NCBI GenBank assembly: GCA_002477465.1
Contig: DLPV01000062.1
Span: forward strand, 43,120-94,985
Length of the DNA stretch: 51,866 nucleotides
Direction: 5' to 3'
Source: Gammaproteobacteria bacterium UBA7449
GTDB lineage: Bacteria > Pseudomonadota > Gammaproteobacteria > Pseudomonadales > Pseudohongiellaceae
In this document: positions 17,823 through 26,046 of the stretch, one piece after another
Numbering within the stretch: the first letter of the stretch is position 1
Layout: each line of letters begins with the position of its first letter
Notes under the pieces: model-generated
Told to the model about the DNA's origin: nothing
The model's database searches: none
What the model saw: only the letters and a program-made list of their open reading frames with translations
Position numbers and translations under genes: made by a program

Positions 17823-18002
17823 ATGAGAGTGGTTTTTCTGGTTGAGGCGCTCAACGCTGCTTTGTATGCCACCGACCCAAGTGCAGGCAATGTCTGGCAC
17901 GCGATGCTTCTGCCGATCATCGATTTCTTCAATTTGTGTGCAGCCCCCCTCTGGCCGGCTCGCGGAGTTGGTGGCAGAAGACTGAGTGGCAGATCAGATT
18001 AA
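17823..18002 (+). CDS. possible 59-residue protein
   Basis: Unrecognised short frame in the 334-nt gap between the divergent acyl-CoA synthetase and the metallo-hydrolase gene. It is preceded by GCAGGA directly before the ATG. The product has a hydrophobic middle (WHAMLLPIIDFFNLCAAPLW) and a basic tail (GGRRLSGRSD). Tryptophan and phenylalanine content and the absence of rare codons make it plausible but not compelling. Confidence 0.3.
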   Translation: MRVVFLVEALNAALYATDPSAGNVWHAMLLPIIDFFNLCAAPLWPARGVGGRRLSGRSD

Positions 18003-18050
18003 GTGGGCAGTAGCCCGTGAATTTTTTGACGGAGTAAGGAGGAAACGGCT

Positions 18051-18965
18051 GTGATTGATCTCAGACGAAAATGGTTTCTAATGGTGTTACTGTTCGCCAA
18101 TGTCTGCATTGGCGCATCGGTATTTGCGCAGGACTGGACCTTCACTTCTTATCAGGTACAGGGCAATGTCCACATGCTTGAACCCGTCAATACCAATGGC
18201 AATATTGGTGTCTTGACTGGCGCTGATGGCGTGCTACTGGTTGACTCTCATTTCCAACCAGCTGTCGCCGAGATAATCGCAGAAGTTGAAAAGCTTTCAG
18301 ATCAGGATATTAAGTTTGTCGTTAACACCCATGTGCATCCTGATCATATCGGTGGTAACAGCTTGCTGGCGGATTATGGCGTAACCATTGTCGCCCACGA
18401 CCTGGTGCGCGTGCAGATGCTGGAGGAGCTGCGAACTCCACGCAGGGGCGGCACCTTCTGGCCGATGCCTGCTGAGTCCGCTCGACCGGTTCTTACTTTC
18501 AGCGAGGCGATAAGCTTTCATTTGAATGGGGAGGAGGTCAGGGTATTCCACGCGCCACCTGCGCATACCGGTGGCGATAGCTTTGTTTACTTCACCGGAT
18601 CTGATGTCTTGCACTTGGGAGACGTCTTTCGTACCAATATGTATCCTATTATCGATCATTACAACGGCGGCAGCTTTCTGGGCATGATCGATGCTATGGG
18701 CTTGGCGATCGGTATGGCGGGCCCCAATACCAAAGTGATTCCTGGCCACGGTGAAGGCGTTTCCGATCGACAGGGTATGCTTGATTACCAGAATCTTTTG
18801 TTTACCCTGCGCGATCGGGTGCAGTCCCATATCGATGAAGGTCATTCTGTCGAAGAGATGTTAGCGGCTGAGCCAACCCGAGACCTTGACCCCCGCTGGG
18901 GTGGTATACCGAGCTGGACTGCCGCGGACTTGTTACCCATTATCTACATAGAGCTAACGCGGTGA
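18051..18965 (+). CDS. secreted metallo-beta-lactamase-fold hydrolase
   Basis: 304 residues with a cleavable signal peptide (to about FAQ27). The dinuclear zinc motif H94-V-H96-P-D98-H99 is in NTHVHPDHIGGN, with AHTGGDS, LGDVF and PGHG providing the remaining ligands and aspartate. It belongs to the periplasmic cyclase/lactamase-like branch of the fold; the substrate is unknown. GTG start at 18051, 7 nt after a perfect TAAGGAGG. The stop overlaps the next gene (GTGA). Confidence 0.88.
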   Translation: MIDLRRKWFLMVLLFANVCIGASVFAQDWTFTSYQVQGNVHMLEPVNTNGNIGVLTGADGVLLVDSHFQPAVAEIIAEVEKLSDQDIKFVVNTHVHPDHIGGNSLLADYGVTIVAHDLVRVQMLEELRTPRRGGTFWPMPAESARPVLTFSEAISFHLNGEEVRVFHAPPAHTGGDSFVYFTGSDVLHLGDVFRTNMYPIIDHYNGGSFLGMIDAMGLAIGMAGPNTKVIPGHGEGVSDRQGMLDYQNLLFTLRDRVQSHIDEGHSVEEMLAAEPTRDLDPRWGGIPSWTAADLLPIIYIELTR

Positions 18966-19342
18966 TTGCCACTGGCGGCTGCCATTGTGGTGCGGTGCGC
19001 TTTCAGGTGGAGGCGGAATTGCCCTGGGAGCTGGAAAGGTGCAACTGCTCGGTATGCTCCAAGTCAGGCTATTTGCATCTTATCGTACCGCACCAACAGT
19101 TTTCCCTTTTACAGGGAGAAGAAAATCTGACGACTTACATTTTCAACAGCGGAGTAGCCAAGCACTTTTTTTGCAAGACCTGTGGCATTAAGCCGTTTTA
19201 TGTACCTCGTTCCAATCCCGATGGCATGGACGTCAACGTCAACTGTCTCGATGAGGTGCCGACCCAAGTAGAGTTTGTGGAATTTGATGGAAGGAATTGG
19301 GAGAAAAATGCCCATAAACTTGCACATAAAACCCAAAGCTGA
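18962..19342 (+). CDS. GFA/CENP-V family zinc protein
   Basis: 126 residues with the GFA fold: zinc-binding cysteines C7, C9, C27, C29, C32, C71 and C74 in GGCHCGAVRF, RCNCSVCSKSG and FCKTCG. The family was named after a glutathione-dependent formaldehyde-activating enzyme, but most members have no proven reaction. The GTG start overlaps the hydrolase stop by 4 nt, implying translational coupling. Confidence 0.9.
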   Translation: MIATGGCHCGAVRFQVEAELPWELERCNCSVCSKSGYLHLIVPHQQFSLLQGEENLTTYIFNSGVAKHFFCKTCGIKPFYVPRSNPDGMDVNVNCLDEVPTQVEFVEFDGRNWEKNAHKLAHKTQS

Positions 19343-19372
19343 CTTATCAGACGAATTACTCGGAGTCGGGAC

Positions 19373-19948
19373 TTGCTAGCCACCTTTATCAGACACTTCA
19401 ATTCGATCTGGCTTAGCGCTGTTGCGATTTTCCTGCTGTTGCTGCTGTTCTATCCGGATCTGGTGACTCGTGACTCCATTGTAGGGCTGCTCGAGGGTCT
19501 GGGCACTGGCGCGCTGATTGTTTATGTGTTGATGTGCCTCACTCGCTCTTTGCTCATGATTCCCTGCACCCCTTTCATCCTTGCCGGTGCTATAACCTTC
19601 CCCGATATGCAGATCTTTATCATGGTGATCTCCTATATCGGTATTGTGGTGGGAGCTTTCCTGGTATACAGTTTTCCGTCCTTTGGGAACTATGACCAGT
19701 TGTTAGAGCATAAGTACCCGGACAAAATCGCCATGCTGCGAGAGAAGATGCATGGCAAGTACTCATTTTGGATCATCGCAGGCTGGTCGTTTTTCCCCCT
19801 GGTGCCGACGGATGTCATCTGTTACGTGGCTGGGATGGTGAAACTGTCCTATAAAAGAATGGTGATCCCCCTTCTGATTGGGGAAATTCCGCTAGTGACC
19901 ACTTATGTATTTCTGGGGTCAGAAATTGGCGAATGGTTTAGGATATGA
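19373..19948 (+). CDS. VTT-domain (DedA/TVP38-like) membrane protein
   Basis: 191-residue polytopic inner-membrane protein. The VTT signature RSLLMIPCTPFILAGAITFP is at about 59-78, and a second conserved region FFPLVPTDVICYVAGMVKLSYKRM follows. VTT proteins are implicated in flipping polyprenyl-phosphate or phospholipids between leaflets. TTG start at 19373, 30 nt after the GFA gene. The stop overlaps the methyltransferase ATG (ATGA), so the two are tightly coupled. Confidence 0.85.
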   Translation: MLATFIRHFNSIWLSAVAIFLLLLLFYPDLVTRDSIVGLLEGLGTGALIVYVLMCLTRSLLMIPCTPFILAGAITFPDMQIFIMVISYIGIVVGAFLVYSFPSFGNYDQLLEHKYPDKIAMLREKMHGKYSFWIIAGWSFFPLVPTDVICYVAGMVKLSYKRMVIPLLIGEIPLVTTYVFLGSEIGEWFRI

Positions 19949-20505
19949 CTGCCATGTTTCAATTCAGCGATTCTATAAAGCTGATCAAGAACATCAAAAC
20001 TACGGGCACCATCGCACCGAGTTCCAAAGTCTTGATCAAGGATCTGCTGCGGCCCATCGACTTTGAGTCTACACGTTGCATCGTAGAACTCGGGCCAGGC
20101 AACGGTTGTGTCACTGCTGCTTTATTAGGGCGCATGCACCCTGAATGCCAATTAATCTGCCTTGAACTCAACGATGAATTCGCCGCTCAACTCGGCAACA
20201 TCGTTGACCCTCGCCTGCATGTCTACAATGCCTGTGCAACATCCATCAGGAAGATTCTCGACGAGAACAAGCTTGATCTGGTAGATCACGTGGTATCGAG
20301 CCTGCCGTTATCGATTATCGACGACGCTACTGTAAACCAGATTCTCGCCACGGTGCGCGCCAATCTCAGACCCGGTGGCGGCTTTCAGCAGTTCCAATAC
20401 AGCCTCGCCAACTACGGCGATATGAAGCCCTTGTTCAGCAATGTGAAATTGCGATTCACCCTCCGCAATATGCCACCTGCGTTTGTATACGATTGCGTTA
20501 AGTAG
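19945..20505 (+). CDS. phospholipid N-methyltransferase-like protein
   Basis: 186-residue SAM-dependent methyltransferase. The opening KTTGTIAPSSKVLIKDLL, motif I VELGPGNGCVTAAL and the post-motif VSSLPLSIID match bacterial PmtA-like enzymes, which methylate phosphatidylethanolamine; the fold is shared with rRNA adenine dimethylases. Its ATG overlaps the VTT gene, fitting a joint membrane-lipid role. The substrate is inferred only from family and context. Confidence 0.75.
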   Translation: MTAMFQFSDSIKLIKNIKTTGTIAPSSKVLIKDLLRPIDFESTRCIVELGPGNGCVTAALLGRMHPECQLICLELNDEFAAQLGNIVDPRLHVYNACATSIRKILDENKLDLVDHVVSSLPLSIIDDATVNQILATVRANLRPGGGFQQFQYSLANYGDMKPLFSNVKLRFTLRNMPPAFVYDCVK

Positions 20506-20808
20506 TTTGCACTAGCCCTCTCACATCACTCCGCTTTCTCTAGACGAAAATAACTATGTTGATTGTCTGAGTCTTTCACTAGTTCGGCTATGCGATTCAC
20601 TACAATTCTTACGTGCTCTCGAACGATAATCTCAGGAATACTCGCGACCCAACGTTCGGTTACCGATTACGTCAATGTGTCACAGAAGTGAATACCGAAT
20701 TCGTGTCTGCCACTGATCTCTAAGCCATGAGGAAAGAGGCCAATAGAAATTGACCTACTGGTGTTGGAGTAAATTTGAAGGACGCTAAAGTCAGCGAAAG
20801 TCGTGCCC
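20506..20808. other. intergenic, nothing recognised
   Basis: Space between the convergent methyltransferase and PQQ dehydrogenase genes. Neither strand has a convincing open frame or structured element apart from the hairpin at its right end. It could be decayed sequence. Confidence 0.4.
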
Positions 20809-20843
20809 AGGCAGTGGCTGATTAAAATTCTCAGCCGCTGCCT
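20809..20843 (+). terminator. probable terminator hairpin between convergent genes
   Basis: A 13-bp stem, AGGCAGTGGCTGA/TCAGCCGCTGCCT, with a 9-nt loop. The only imperfect pair is a G-U wobble when read on the plus strand, followed by TTT. The plus orientation would end the hydrolase-GFA-VTT-methyltransferase transcript; the short T-run makes it a modest terminator. Confidence 0.5.
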
Positions 20844-20852
20844 TTGGAAAGA

Positions 20853-22922
20853 CTAGTCAGGCTGCGCAAAAGCCAACAGTTCAGGTGAATGATTGCGATC
20901 ACCGATTGCGACCAGCAAGTACTGTTTGCCTTCATAGACATAGCTGATGGGAGGATTGCTGGTACCGGCTTCCAGTTCGATTTCCCACACCACCTCACCA
21001 TTAGTCTTGTCGTAGGCGCGGAACCAGGGGCCGCCGCTATTGGTTGCGATTTCAACCGGCATGTCTGGAGGAATGCGTCCACCGGGGCGCTGACCGGTCA
21101 ATCCCTCTCCAATGAAGAGCAGACTCTTGGTAAGCAGGGGTGAGGGTCGACCGGGTACCCCCAACTTGCCCAGATTCAGATCGGCGATCGCCGGGTTGTC
21201 CACCGGTCCCCAACCGTTGGGCACCATCCATTCATGTTCGCCAGTATTCATATTGATTGCCGTAATGCGGCCATAGGGGGGTTTGAACAGCGGCAGGCCC
21301 TGGGGGCCGGCGATCCAGCGTCTGGAGCCTTTGACGTAGGAGAGGTTGGTGACCTCCGGGTCACCTGGCAGCAAATCTGCGACAAAGGCAGAAGTGATGG
21401 AAGGTATATAAAGCATACCCGTTTCCGGATCGAAGGCAGCACCCTGCACATCGGCGCCACCCTGCGAGCCAGGTAGTTGGATTGTGCCCTGAGTGCCATT
21501 CTCGGTGCTTATGGAAGGTGGTGTGAACAGGGGGCCAGTGACATAGTTGCTGACGATTTCCAATGCTTGAGCGCGAAGATCTGGTGTGAAGTCGATCAGG
21601 TTGTCTTGCGTTGAACCCTGGCTATCGAAGGGCGCTGGTTTGCTTGGGAAGGGCTGGGTCGGAGATATAACCTCGCCCGGTACATCAGACTCGGGCACTG
21701 TGCGTTCCTCGATGTCCCACACGGGTTCGCCAGTCTCGCGGTCAAATACGAACACAAAAGCTTGCTTGGTTAGCTGCGCCACCGCTTTGATTTCACGGCC
21801 ATCCACGTTGAGATCCATGAGAATCGGAGCGGCCGGTGGGTCGTAGTCCCAGAGACCGTGATGTACGGTCTGGTAATGCCATACCCGTTCGCCGGTTTCT
21901 GCATCAACGGCAACCAGGCTTTGACTAAAGAGGTTGTCACCTATGCGGTGTCCGCCATACATGTCATTGGTGGAAGAAGAAATAGGCATGTACACCAGGC
22001 CCAACTCCTCGTCAGCACTGAATAAGGCCCAAACTGGCGCGTGACCGGTATAGGACCAGGACCGGTCCTGCCAGGTGTCGGTGCCAAACTCACCTTCCTG
22101 TGGAATTGTGTGATAGGTCCAGCGCAGCGCGCCGGTTCTTACATCGAAGGCGTGAACGTCACCCCTAAATGCTTCCTTGTTGGAAAAATTGTCAGACATG
22201 GCTTGCCCGATGACCACTACATCGCGCACCACCATGGGCACACCACCCCAGCGGAAGCGTTCGAATTCCGCCGGCATGAGCTGTAGATCGACTCTACCGT
22301 CAACACCAAAATCGGAAATAGCGGCGCCGGTAGCTGGATCAAGTGCATATAGAAAGGTACCACGTTGCACAAATACGCGCGCTTCTTCGCCTTCTTGCCA
22401 GAATGCGACCCCGCGCGTTGGTGCGCCTGGAAGCCCATCTGCGCCGCCCGGAGGTTCCTGGGTCCAGAGGGTTTCTCCGGTGCCGGGATTAAAGGCTTCA
22501 ACCAGCCCAACCCCATTAGTGATATAGGCTACGCCGTCGACAATTACGGGTGCGGCGTTCCAGCTGTTGGTGTAACGCTGGTTAGGATTGATATCGAAGT
22601 AGTACTGGTCAAGTGCGGGCCGTCGCCACGCGACCTCAAGGTCACCCACGTTATCGAGGTTGATGCCATCCAGCGACGTGTATTTGGTGCTGCCAATATC
22701 GCCGCCATAGGCCTGCCACTCACCATTCTGCGCGCCGATGCCGGCGCTGGCAAAGGAACCGGGCGCGGTCTGCTCTGTTGCATTTACTTGGGTGAGCGCT
22801 GAATCCGGAGACACGGAGGGCGATTTAGCGCTGTCGGTTGTGGCCGATTGTTCGCCACAGGCCAGTAGCAGTGCCGCAATTGCCGGCAGGGTGAGGAGTT
22901 TCGCGTGGGACGGCTTGGTCAT
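20853..22922 (-). CDS. PQQ-dependent dehydrogenase, lipoprotein
   Basis: 689-residue eight-bladed quinoprotein of the glucose/alcohol dehydrogenase family. The N-terminus is a lipoprotein signal with lipobox LLLAC (C22) followed by a Ser/Thr-rich tether, placing it on a periplasmic membrane face. Propeller hallmarks include YGGDIGSTKYTSLDGIN, repeated DAETGERVW/DPETGMLY blade motifs and the C-terminal YLLVAIG. No cytochrome c or membrane domain is fused, so electrons must go to a separate acceptor. The closest architecture is the catalytic domain of membrane glucose dehydrogenase. The substrate is unknown; no pqq genes are in the window. Confidence 0.88.
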   Translation of the reverse strand: MTKPSHAKLLTLPAIAALLLACGEQSATTDSAKSPSVSPDSALTQVNATEQTAPGSFASAGIGAQNGEWQAYGGDIGSTKYTSLDGINLDNVGDLEVAWRRPALDQYYFDINPNQRYTNSWNAAPVIVDGVAYITNGVGLVEAFNPGTGETLWTQEPPGGADGLPGAPTRGVAFWQEGEEARVFVQRGTFLYALDPATGAAISDFGVDGRVDLQLMPAEFERFRWGGVPMVVRDVVVIGQAMSDNFSNKEAFRGDVHAFDVRTGALRWTYHTIPQEGEFGTDTWQDRSWSYTGHAPVWALFSADEELGLVYMPISSSTNDMYGGHRIGDNLFSQSLVAVDAETGERVWHYQTVHHGLWDYDPPAAPILMDLNVDGREIKAVAQLTKQAFVFVFDRETGEPVWDIEERTVPESDVPGEVISPTQPFPSKPAPFDSQGSTQDNLIDFTPDLRAQALEIVSNYVTGPLFTPPSISTENGTQGTIQLPGSQGGADVQGAAFDPETGMLYIPSITSAFVADLLPGDPEVTNLSYVKGSRRWIAGPQGLPLFKPPYGRITAINMNTGEHEWMVPNGWGPVDNPAIADLNLGKLGVPGRPSPLLTKSLLFIGEGLTGQRPGGRIPPDMPVEIATNSGGPWFRAYDKTNGEVVWEIELEAGTSNPPISYVYEGKQYLLVAIGDRNHSPELLAFAQPD

Positions 22923-23129
22923 GGGTGACGCTCCATTCTTGGTGTTTTACCCGATTCTAACCAAAATTCGTGCCACGGAGAAAAGCATTTATGAAGCAGC
23001 TGGCAATAAAAGGTGTTGAAACTTGTCTGGGGAGGGCATAGTCTCGGGCATTGGCGCTCTGGCGCGGTGCAGTCATCGCTCGATTCGGGACGATATTTGC
23101 TCCAAACGCTATAACACTCCTAATAATAC

Positions 23130-23172
23130 AAAAAGGAGCCTGATCAGAGGGTAACAGTTCTGACCAGGCCCC
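23130..23172 (-). terminator. intrinsic terminator on the minus strand
   Basis: On the minus strand a 14-bp stem (GGGGCCTGGTCAGA with TCTGATCAGGCTCC) with a 10-nt loop is followed by TTTTT. All pairs form on minus-strand RNA, two of them G-U wobbles; on plus RNA those two would be A-C mismatches, so the orientation is minus. No minus-strand gene lies just upstream of it. It lies about 210 nt before the PQQ dehydrogenase start and may be an attenuator or end a small RNA. Confidence 0.7.
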
Positions 23173-23219
23173 AATTACGCAGCCTCGAGAGGATTGCGTC
23201 ACCAGCAGGCTAAGTCTAG

Positions 23220-23817
23220 ATGAAAGTTTTTGATATGCGTCCGTCGTTCCATGGGTATTCATCCAGTAGTATCGTTAAGTGGTACTACGAGCGCGCGTGG
23301 AACACCATGAATGGCGCTAAGCGCGCAATTGTTGCTCGCACTGTGGACTTCTATCTGTCAGATATTGGCGAAGAACATCGGACAATTAAATTCAATCTGC
23401 CATCAGTTCCTCGATTGAAATAAGAAGAACATCAAGATCATCGATGATTTCTTTGCAGATAACACAGTTCGCTCCAAACACTTCCGCGATAATCTCGACA
23501 TCTATATCGCTCGTGCTATCGACGAGATATTCGATACCGATATTTTTGACGTTCTGCGCCAGAAGCTGTTTCCCGATGAAATCGTGCCACAGACCGAGGA
23601 GCAGCTTGACGAGTTGCTGGCAGAAACCAATTCCAGCTACACCGAGGCCGTGAACGACTGCGTTCGTGTGTTTCGCAACGGCTTAAGCGATGGCTCCGAA
23701 GAAGAGCTGGAGATTCTGGAAAGCAAGCTACTGAGCGCGCGTGAAATGTTAGACAAGAACGTTGGCGTCATTGAGCACGAGCTGACCCGGCGGAAAAAAG
23801 TGGAAAACAAGAAATAA
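23220..23817 (+). pseudogene. unrecognised gene split by a frameshift
   Basis: Two open frames join end to end. 23220-23423 encodes 67 residues ending LPSVPRLK-stop. From 23419, in the +1 frame, about 130 residues run to the TAA at 23817 (KKNIKIIDDFFADNTVRSK..., later LRQKLFPDEIVPQTEEQLDELL). The second frame has no usable start before GTG 23584, though its sequence is protein-like well upstream of that. A one-base change or slip at AAA-TAA (23418-23423) would restore about 199 residues. The C-terminal half is acidic and helical and ends in a lysine-rich tail. I do not recognise the family. Confidence 0.55.
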
Positions 23818-23981
23818 GAAGAGAAACACTGGAAGTAGTCGGCGGTCGAGAGCGGTTCAACTCGACGTTCAAATTAGACTAAAGGAATTAGAAGAAAATG
23901 AGTGCAAGAGCGAAAACATAATTTATTAAAAGTCAGAAGAAAAAACTAAAATAAAAACAAAAACCACACAGGCTGCTTCCC

Positions 23982-24968
23982 ATGGCAAACACTCCCTTGC
24001 TCACACGCCGCCAGGCATTGATCGCCCTGTCTTCATTGCCCTTTCTACCAGCTCGAAACTTATTCGCTGCCACGGAAAACAGGATGCGCGGCGCACTGAT
24101 GATTCTGTCTACGCCTTATACCGAAGCAGGCGAAGTTGATCACGAAGATCTTGCCAAGGAGGTGCAGTTCTGTGCGCGCTGTGGCGTTCAGGGTTTGGTG
24201 TGGCCGCAAAATTCTAGCGAACAGCGATACCTGTCACAGGAAGAGCGGATACGCGGATTCGAAGTGTTGGCCGAGGCCAATCGCGGCACTGGTATGGTGC
24301 TGGTGCTTGGGGTGCAGGCCGAAGACACCGCAGGGATGCTCGAGTATGCCGCGATTGCAGAAGGTCTGGAACCCGATGGCATGATCGCGATTCCTCCTAC
24401 TACTGCTCAATCGCTGTCTGATATTCGCGACTACTATGCAGCGCTGTGTGAGATCACTGAGCGCCCGATCTTTGTTCAGACCAGTGGCGGTCCGGACATC
24501 GAACTCACTATCGATTTTCTGGTTGCTTTGGCCCGGGAGTTTCCGCAATGTGGCTACATCAAGGAAGAGTATGGGCGGGTGCATGAGCGCATGCTGGCTT
24601 TACAAGAATACCAGCCTGACCCCATTCGCAGCATATTTGGGGCCACCCTCGGAAGAGGCTGGCTCTATGAAATGCGCATTGGCACTGATGGAGTCATGAC
24701 CGGTGGTGCGATGTATGCCGATGTGTATGCCAGGATGTGGCAACTCTATGAGCAGGGAGACGAGGCTGGGTTGCGTGACTGCTATGCACGGTTACTGTTA
24801 ATCCAAAATCTGGATAACTTGATCCCCGGTGTCAGGCTTTACGTCATGCAAAAAAGAGGAATTTTCAAGACTACCAGGTCACGCCGGGGTGACTACAGTT
24901 TTAGTCCGCAGCAAATTGCCGAGATAGAGTATCGCTTCGAGGCGCTGAAACCCTACCTGATTAGCTGA
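23982..24968 (+). CDS. Tat-exported DapA-family (DHDPS-like) protein
   Basis: 328 residues of the dihydrodipicolinate synthase/N-acetylneuraminate lyase TIM-barrel superfamily. The N-terminus TRRQALIALSSLPFLPARNLFA is a twin-arginine-type signal, unusual for a normally cytosolic family. The barrel has GVQGLVWPQNSSE (phosphate/carboxylate loop) and the Schiff-base lysine in YIKEEYG near residue 193. It may cleave or form a 2-keto acid aldol in the periplasm; the substrate is unknown. About 160 nt of A-rich sequence precedes it. Confidence 0.8.
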   Translation: MANTPLLTRRQALIALSSLPFLPARNLFAATENRMRGALMILSTPYTEAGEVDHEDLAKEVQFCARCGVQGLVWPQNSSEQRYLSQEERIRGFEVLAEANRGTGMVLVLGVQAEDTAGMLEYAAIAEGLEPDGMIAIPPTTAQSLSDIRDYYAALCEITERPIFVQTSGGPDIELTIDFLVALAREFPQCGYIKEEYGRVHERMLALQEYQPDPIRSIFGATLGRGWLYEMRIGTDGVMTGGAMYADVYARMWQLYEQGDEAGLRDCYARLLLIQNLDNLIPGVRLYVMQKRGIFKTTRSRRGDYSFSPQQIAEIEYRFEALKPYLIS

Positions 24969-25005
24969 TCCTTTTTTAGACCGAGTAGCTAATGATTGCC
25001 TGAAC

Positions 25006-25503
25006 CTAGCTAAGCCCCACCAATTGATCGCGCAGGTCAGGATAGCTGCTCTTCTCTGATAGCCAGATAGACAGGAAGCGTTGAGTAAATATTGGGTCAA
25101 CAATACTGCCAACGAGCTCACCATTAAAAAAGAACTCGCTGGCTAATTCTGCATTCACGCGCAGCACAATTTGGTCGCCGCGCTTCATATCAGGCCAAAT
25201 AGCACCCAGCTGCTGCAGCCAGGTTTCGCTGCTGCCAGCATAAACCCCTTGTTTTCGCCATTCCTTTCGAGTTCGATCAATCAAATCATCCCGTTTGATG
25301 TTGCGTCGATAGTCGATACGCAACGCCAGCTCAGGTTCAACGCCGCGATAGACACCATCCTTGCTGTACAGATAGCTGTCATAGATGGTCCAGAACATCA
25401 CTTTAAGAGTGGCGTTACCTACCTGGTTGAGTTCAGCCGTGACATTGGCTGAGCTGGTGGTGGCTAACAGCAGGGTCAGGATCAGACCACTAAGTCGTAA
25501 CAT
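25006..25503 (-). CDS. chalcone isomerase-like periplasmic protein
   Basis: 165 residues with a signal peptide (to about SSA) and the chalcone-isomerase-like fold pattern: VGNATLKVMFWTIYDSYLYSKDG, then ALRIDYRRNIKRDDLID and a C-terminal FNGELVGSIVDPIFTQRFLSIWLS. Bacterial members are non-catalytic or bind fatty acid, and are regularly found in ChrR/CFA-synthase clusters. It is last in the lipid operon, overlapping the DUF2878 gene by 14 nt. Confidence 0.85.
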   Translation of the reverse strand: MLRLSGLILTLLLATTSSANVTAELNQVGNATLKVMFWTIYDSYLYSKDGVYRGVEPELALRIDYRRNIKRDDLIDRTRKEWRKQGVYAGSSETWLQQLGAIWPDMKRGDQIVLRVNAELASEFFFNGELVGSIVDPIFTQRFLSIWLSEKSSYPDLRDQLVGLS

Positions 25504-26026
25504 TAATTCTCACCAATTTTCCTTCGGCAATCATATAAAACAGGGGTAGTGCAATGATCCAGATCGCGCTCATGCTCAGTAAGGCAAGAGCATAGGCGTC
25601 ACCAAATGAAACTGCGCCAAGTCTTTCTCCGATCGCGTAGTTAAATGGAATCACCAGCGCGCCGCACAGGGCTGCAAGCATTTTGTAGCGGCCAATCATC
25701 TGCAGAGACAGGAACAGAGTTGTGGAGAAGGCTACCCATAGCACCATTAGCCATGCTGGAATTAACAGTCCGCCAGTATCGAATTGGCCAGCTTCGAATC
25801 TAAAGATCCCTAGAGCGGTCAGCAGTACGTCAATGCCGATACCGATGGCAATCAAGGGCAGCAATTTGTTGAGTTCAATCACCTTGTGTCTTACGAGCAG
25901 GATGACATACACAAGCACGGCCGGCGCCGCCAGCCAAAGATAGTCATCTCGACCCACCACGCAGGCCAGCCAGGTCAGGTTGAAGGCAATAATATTGAAG
26001 GGTTTGGAAAGCAGTACGCGCAACAT
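25490..26026 (-). CDS. DUF2878 membrane protein
   Basis: 178 residues with five or six hydrophobic helices. The opening FNIIAFNLTWLACVVGRDDYLWL and the GIGIDVLLTALGIFRF segment are typical of DUF2878, a family of unknown function that co-occurs with CFA synthase and DUF1365. It lies 20 nt after the CFA synthase gene. Confidence 0.85.
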   Translation of the reverse strand: MLRVLLSKPFNIIAFNLTWLACVVGRDDYLWLAAPAVLVYVILLVRHKVIELNKLLPLIAIGIGIDVLLTALGIFRFEAGQFDTGGLLIPAWLMVLWVAFSTTLFLSLQMIGRYKMLAALCGALVIPFNYAIGERLGAVSFGDAYALALLSMSAIWIIALPLFYMIAEGKLVRINVTT

Positions 26027-26046
26027 CGTGCGACACCTCGATCTCG

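Noticed and set aside
22957..23262. 101-codon minus-strand frame upstream of the PQQ dehydrogenase
   Set aside because: It runs through the minus-strand terminator and has no protein-like pattern.
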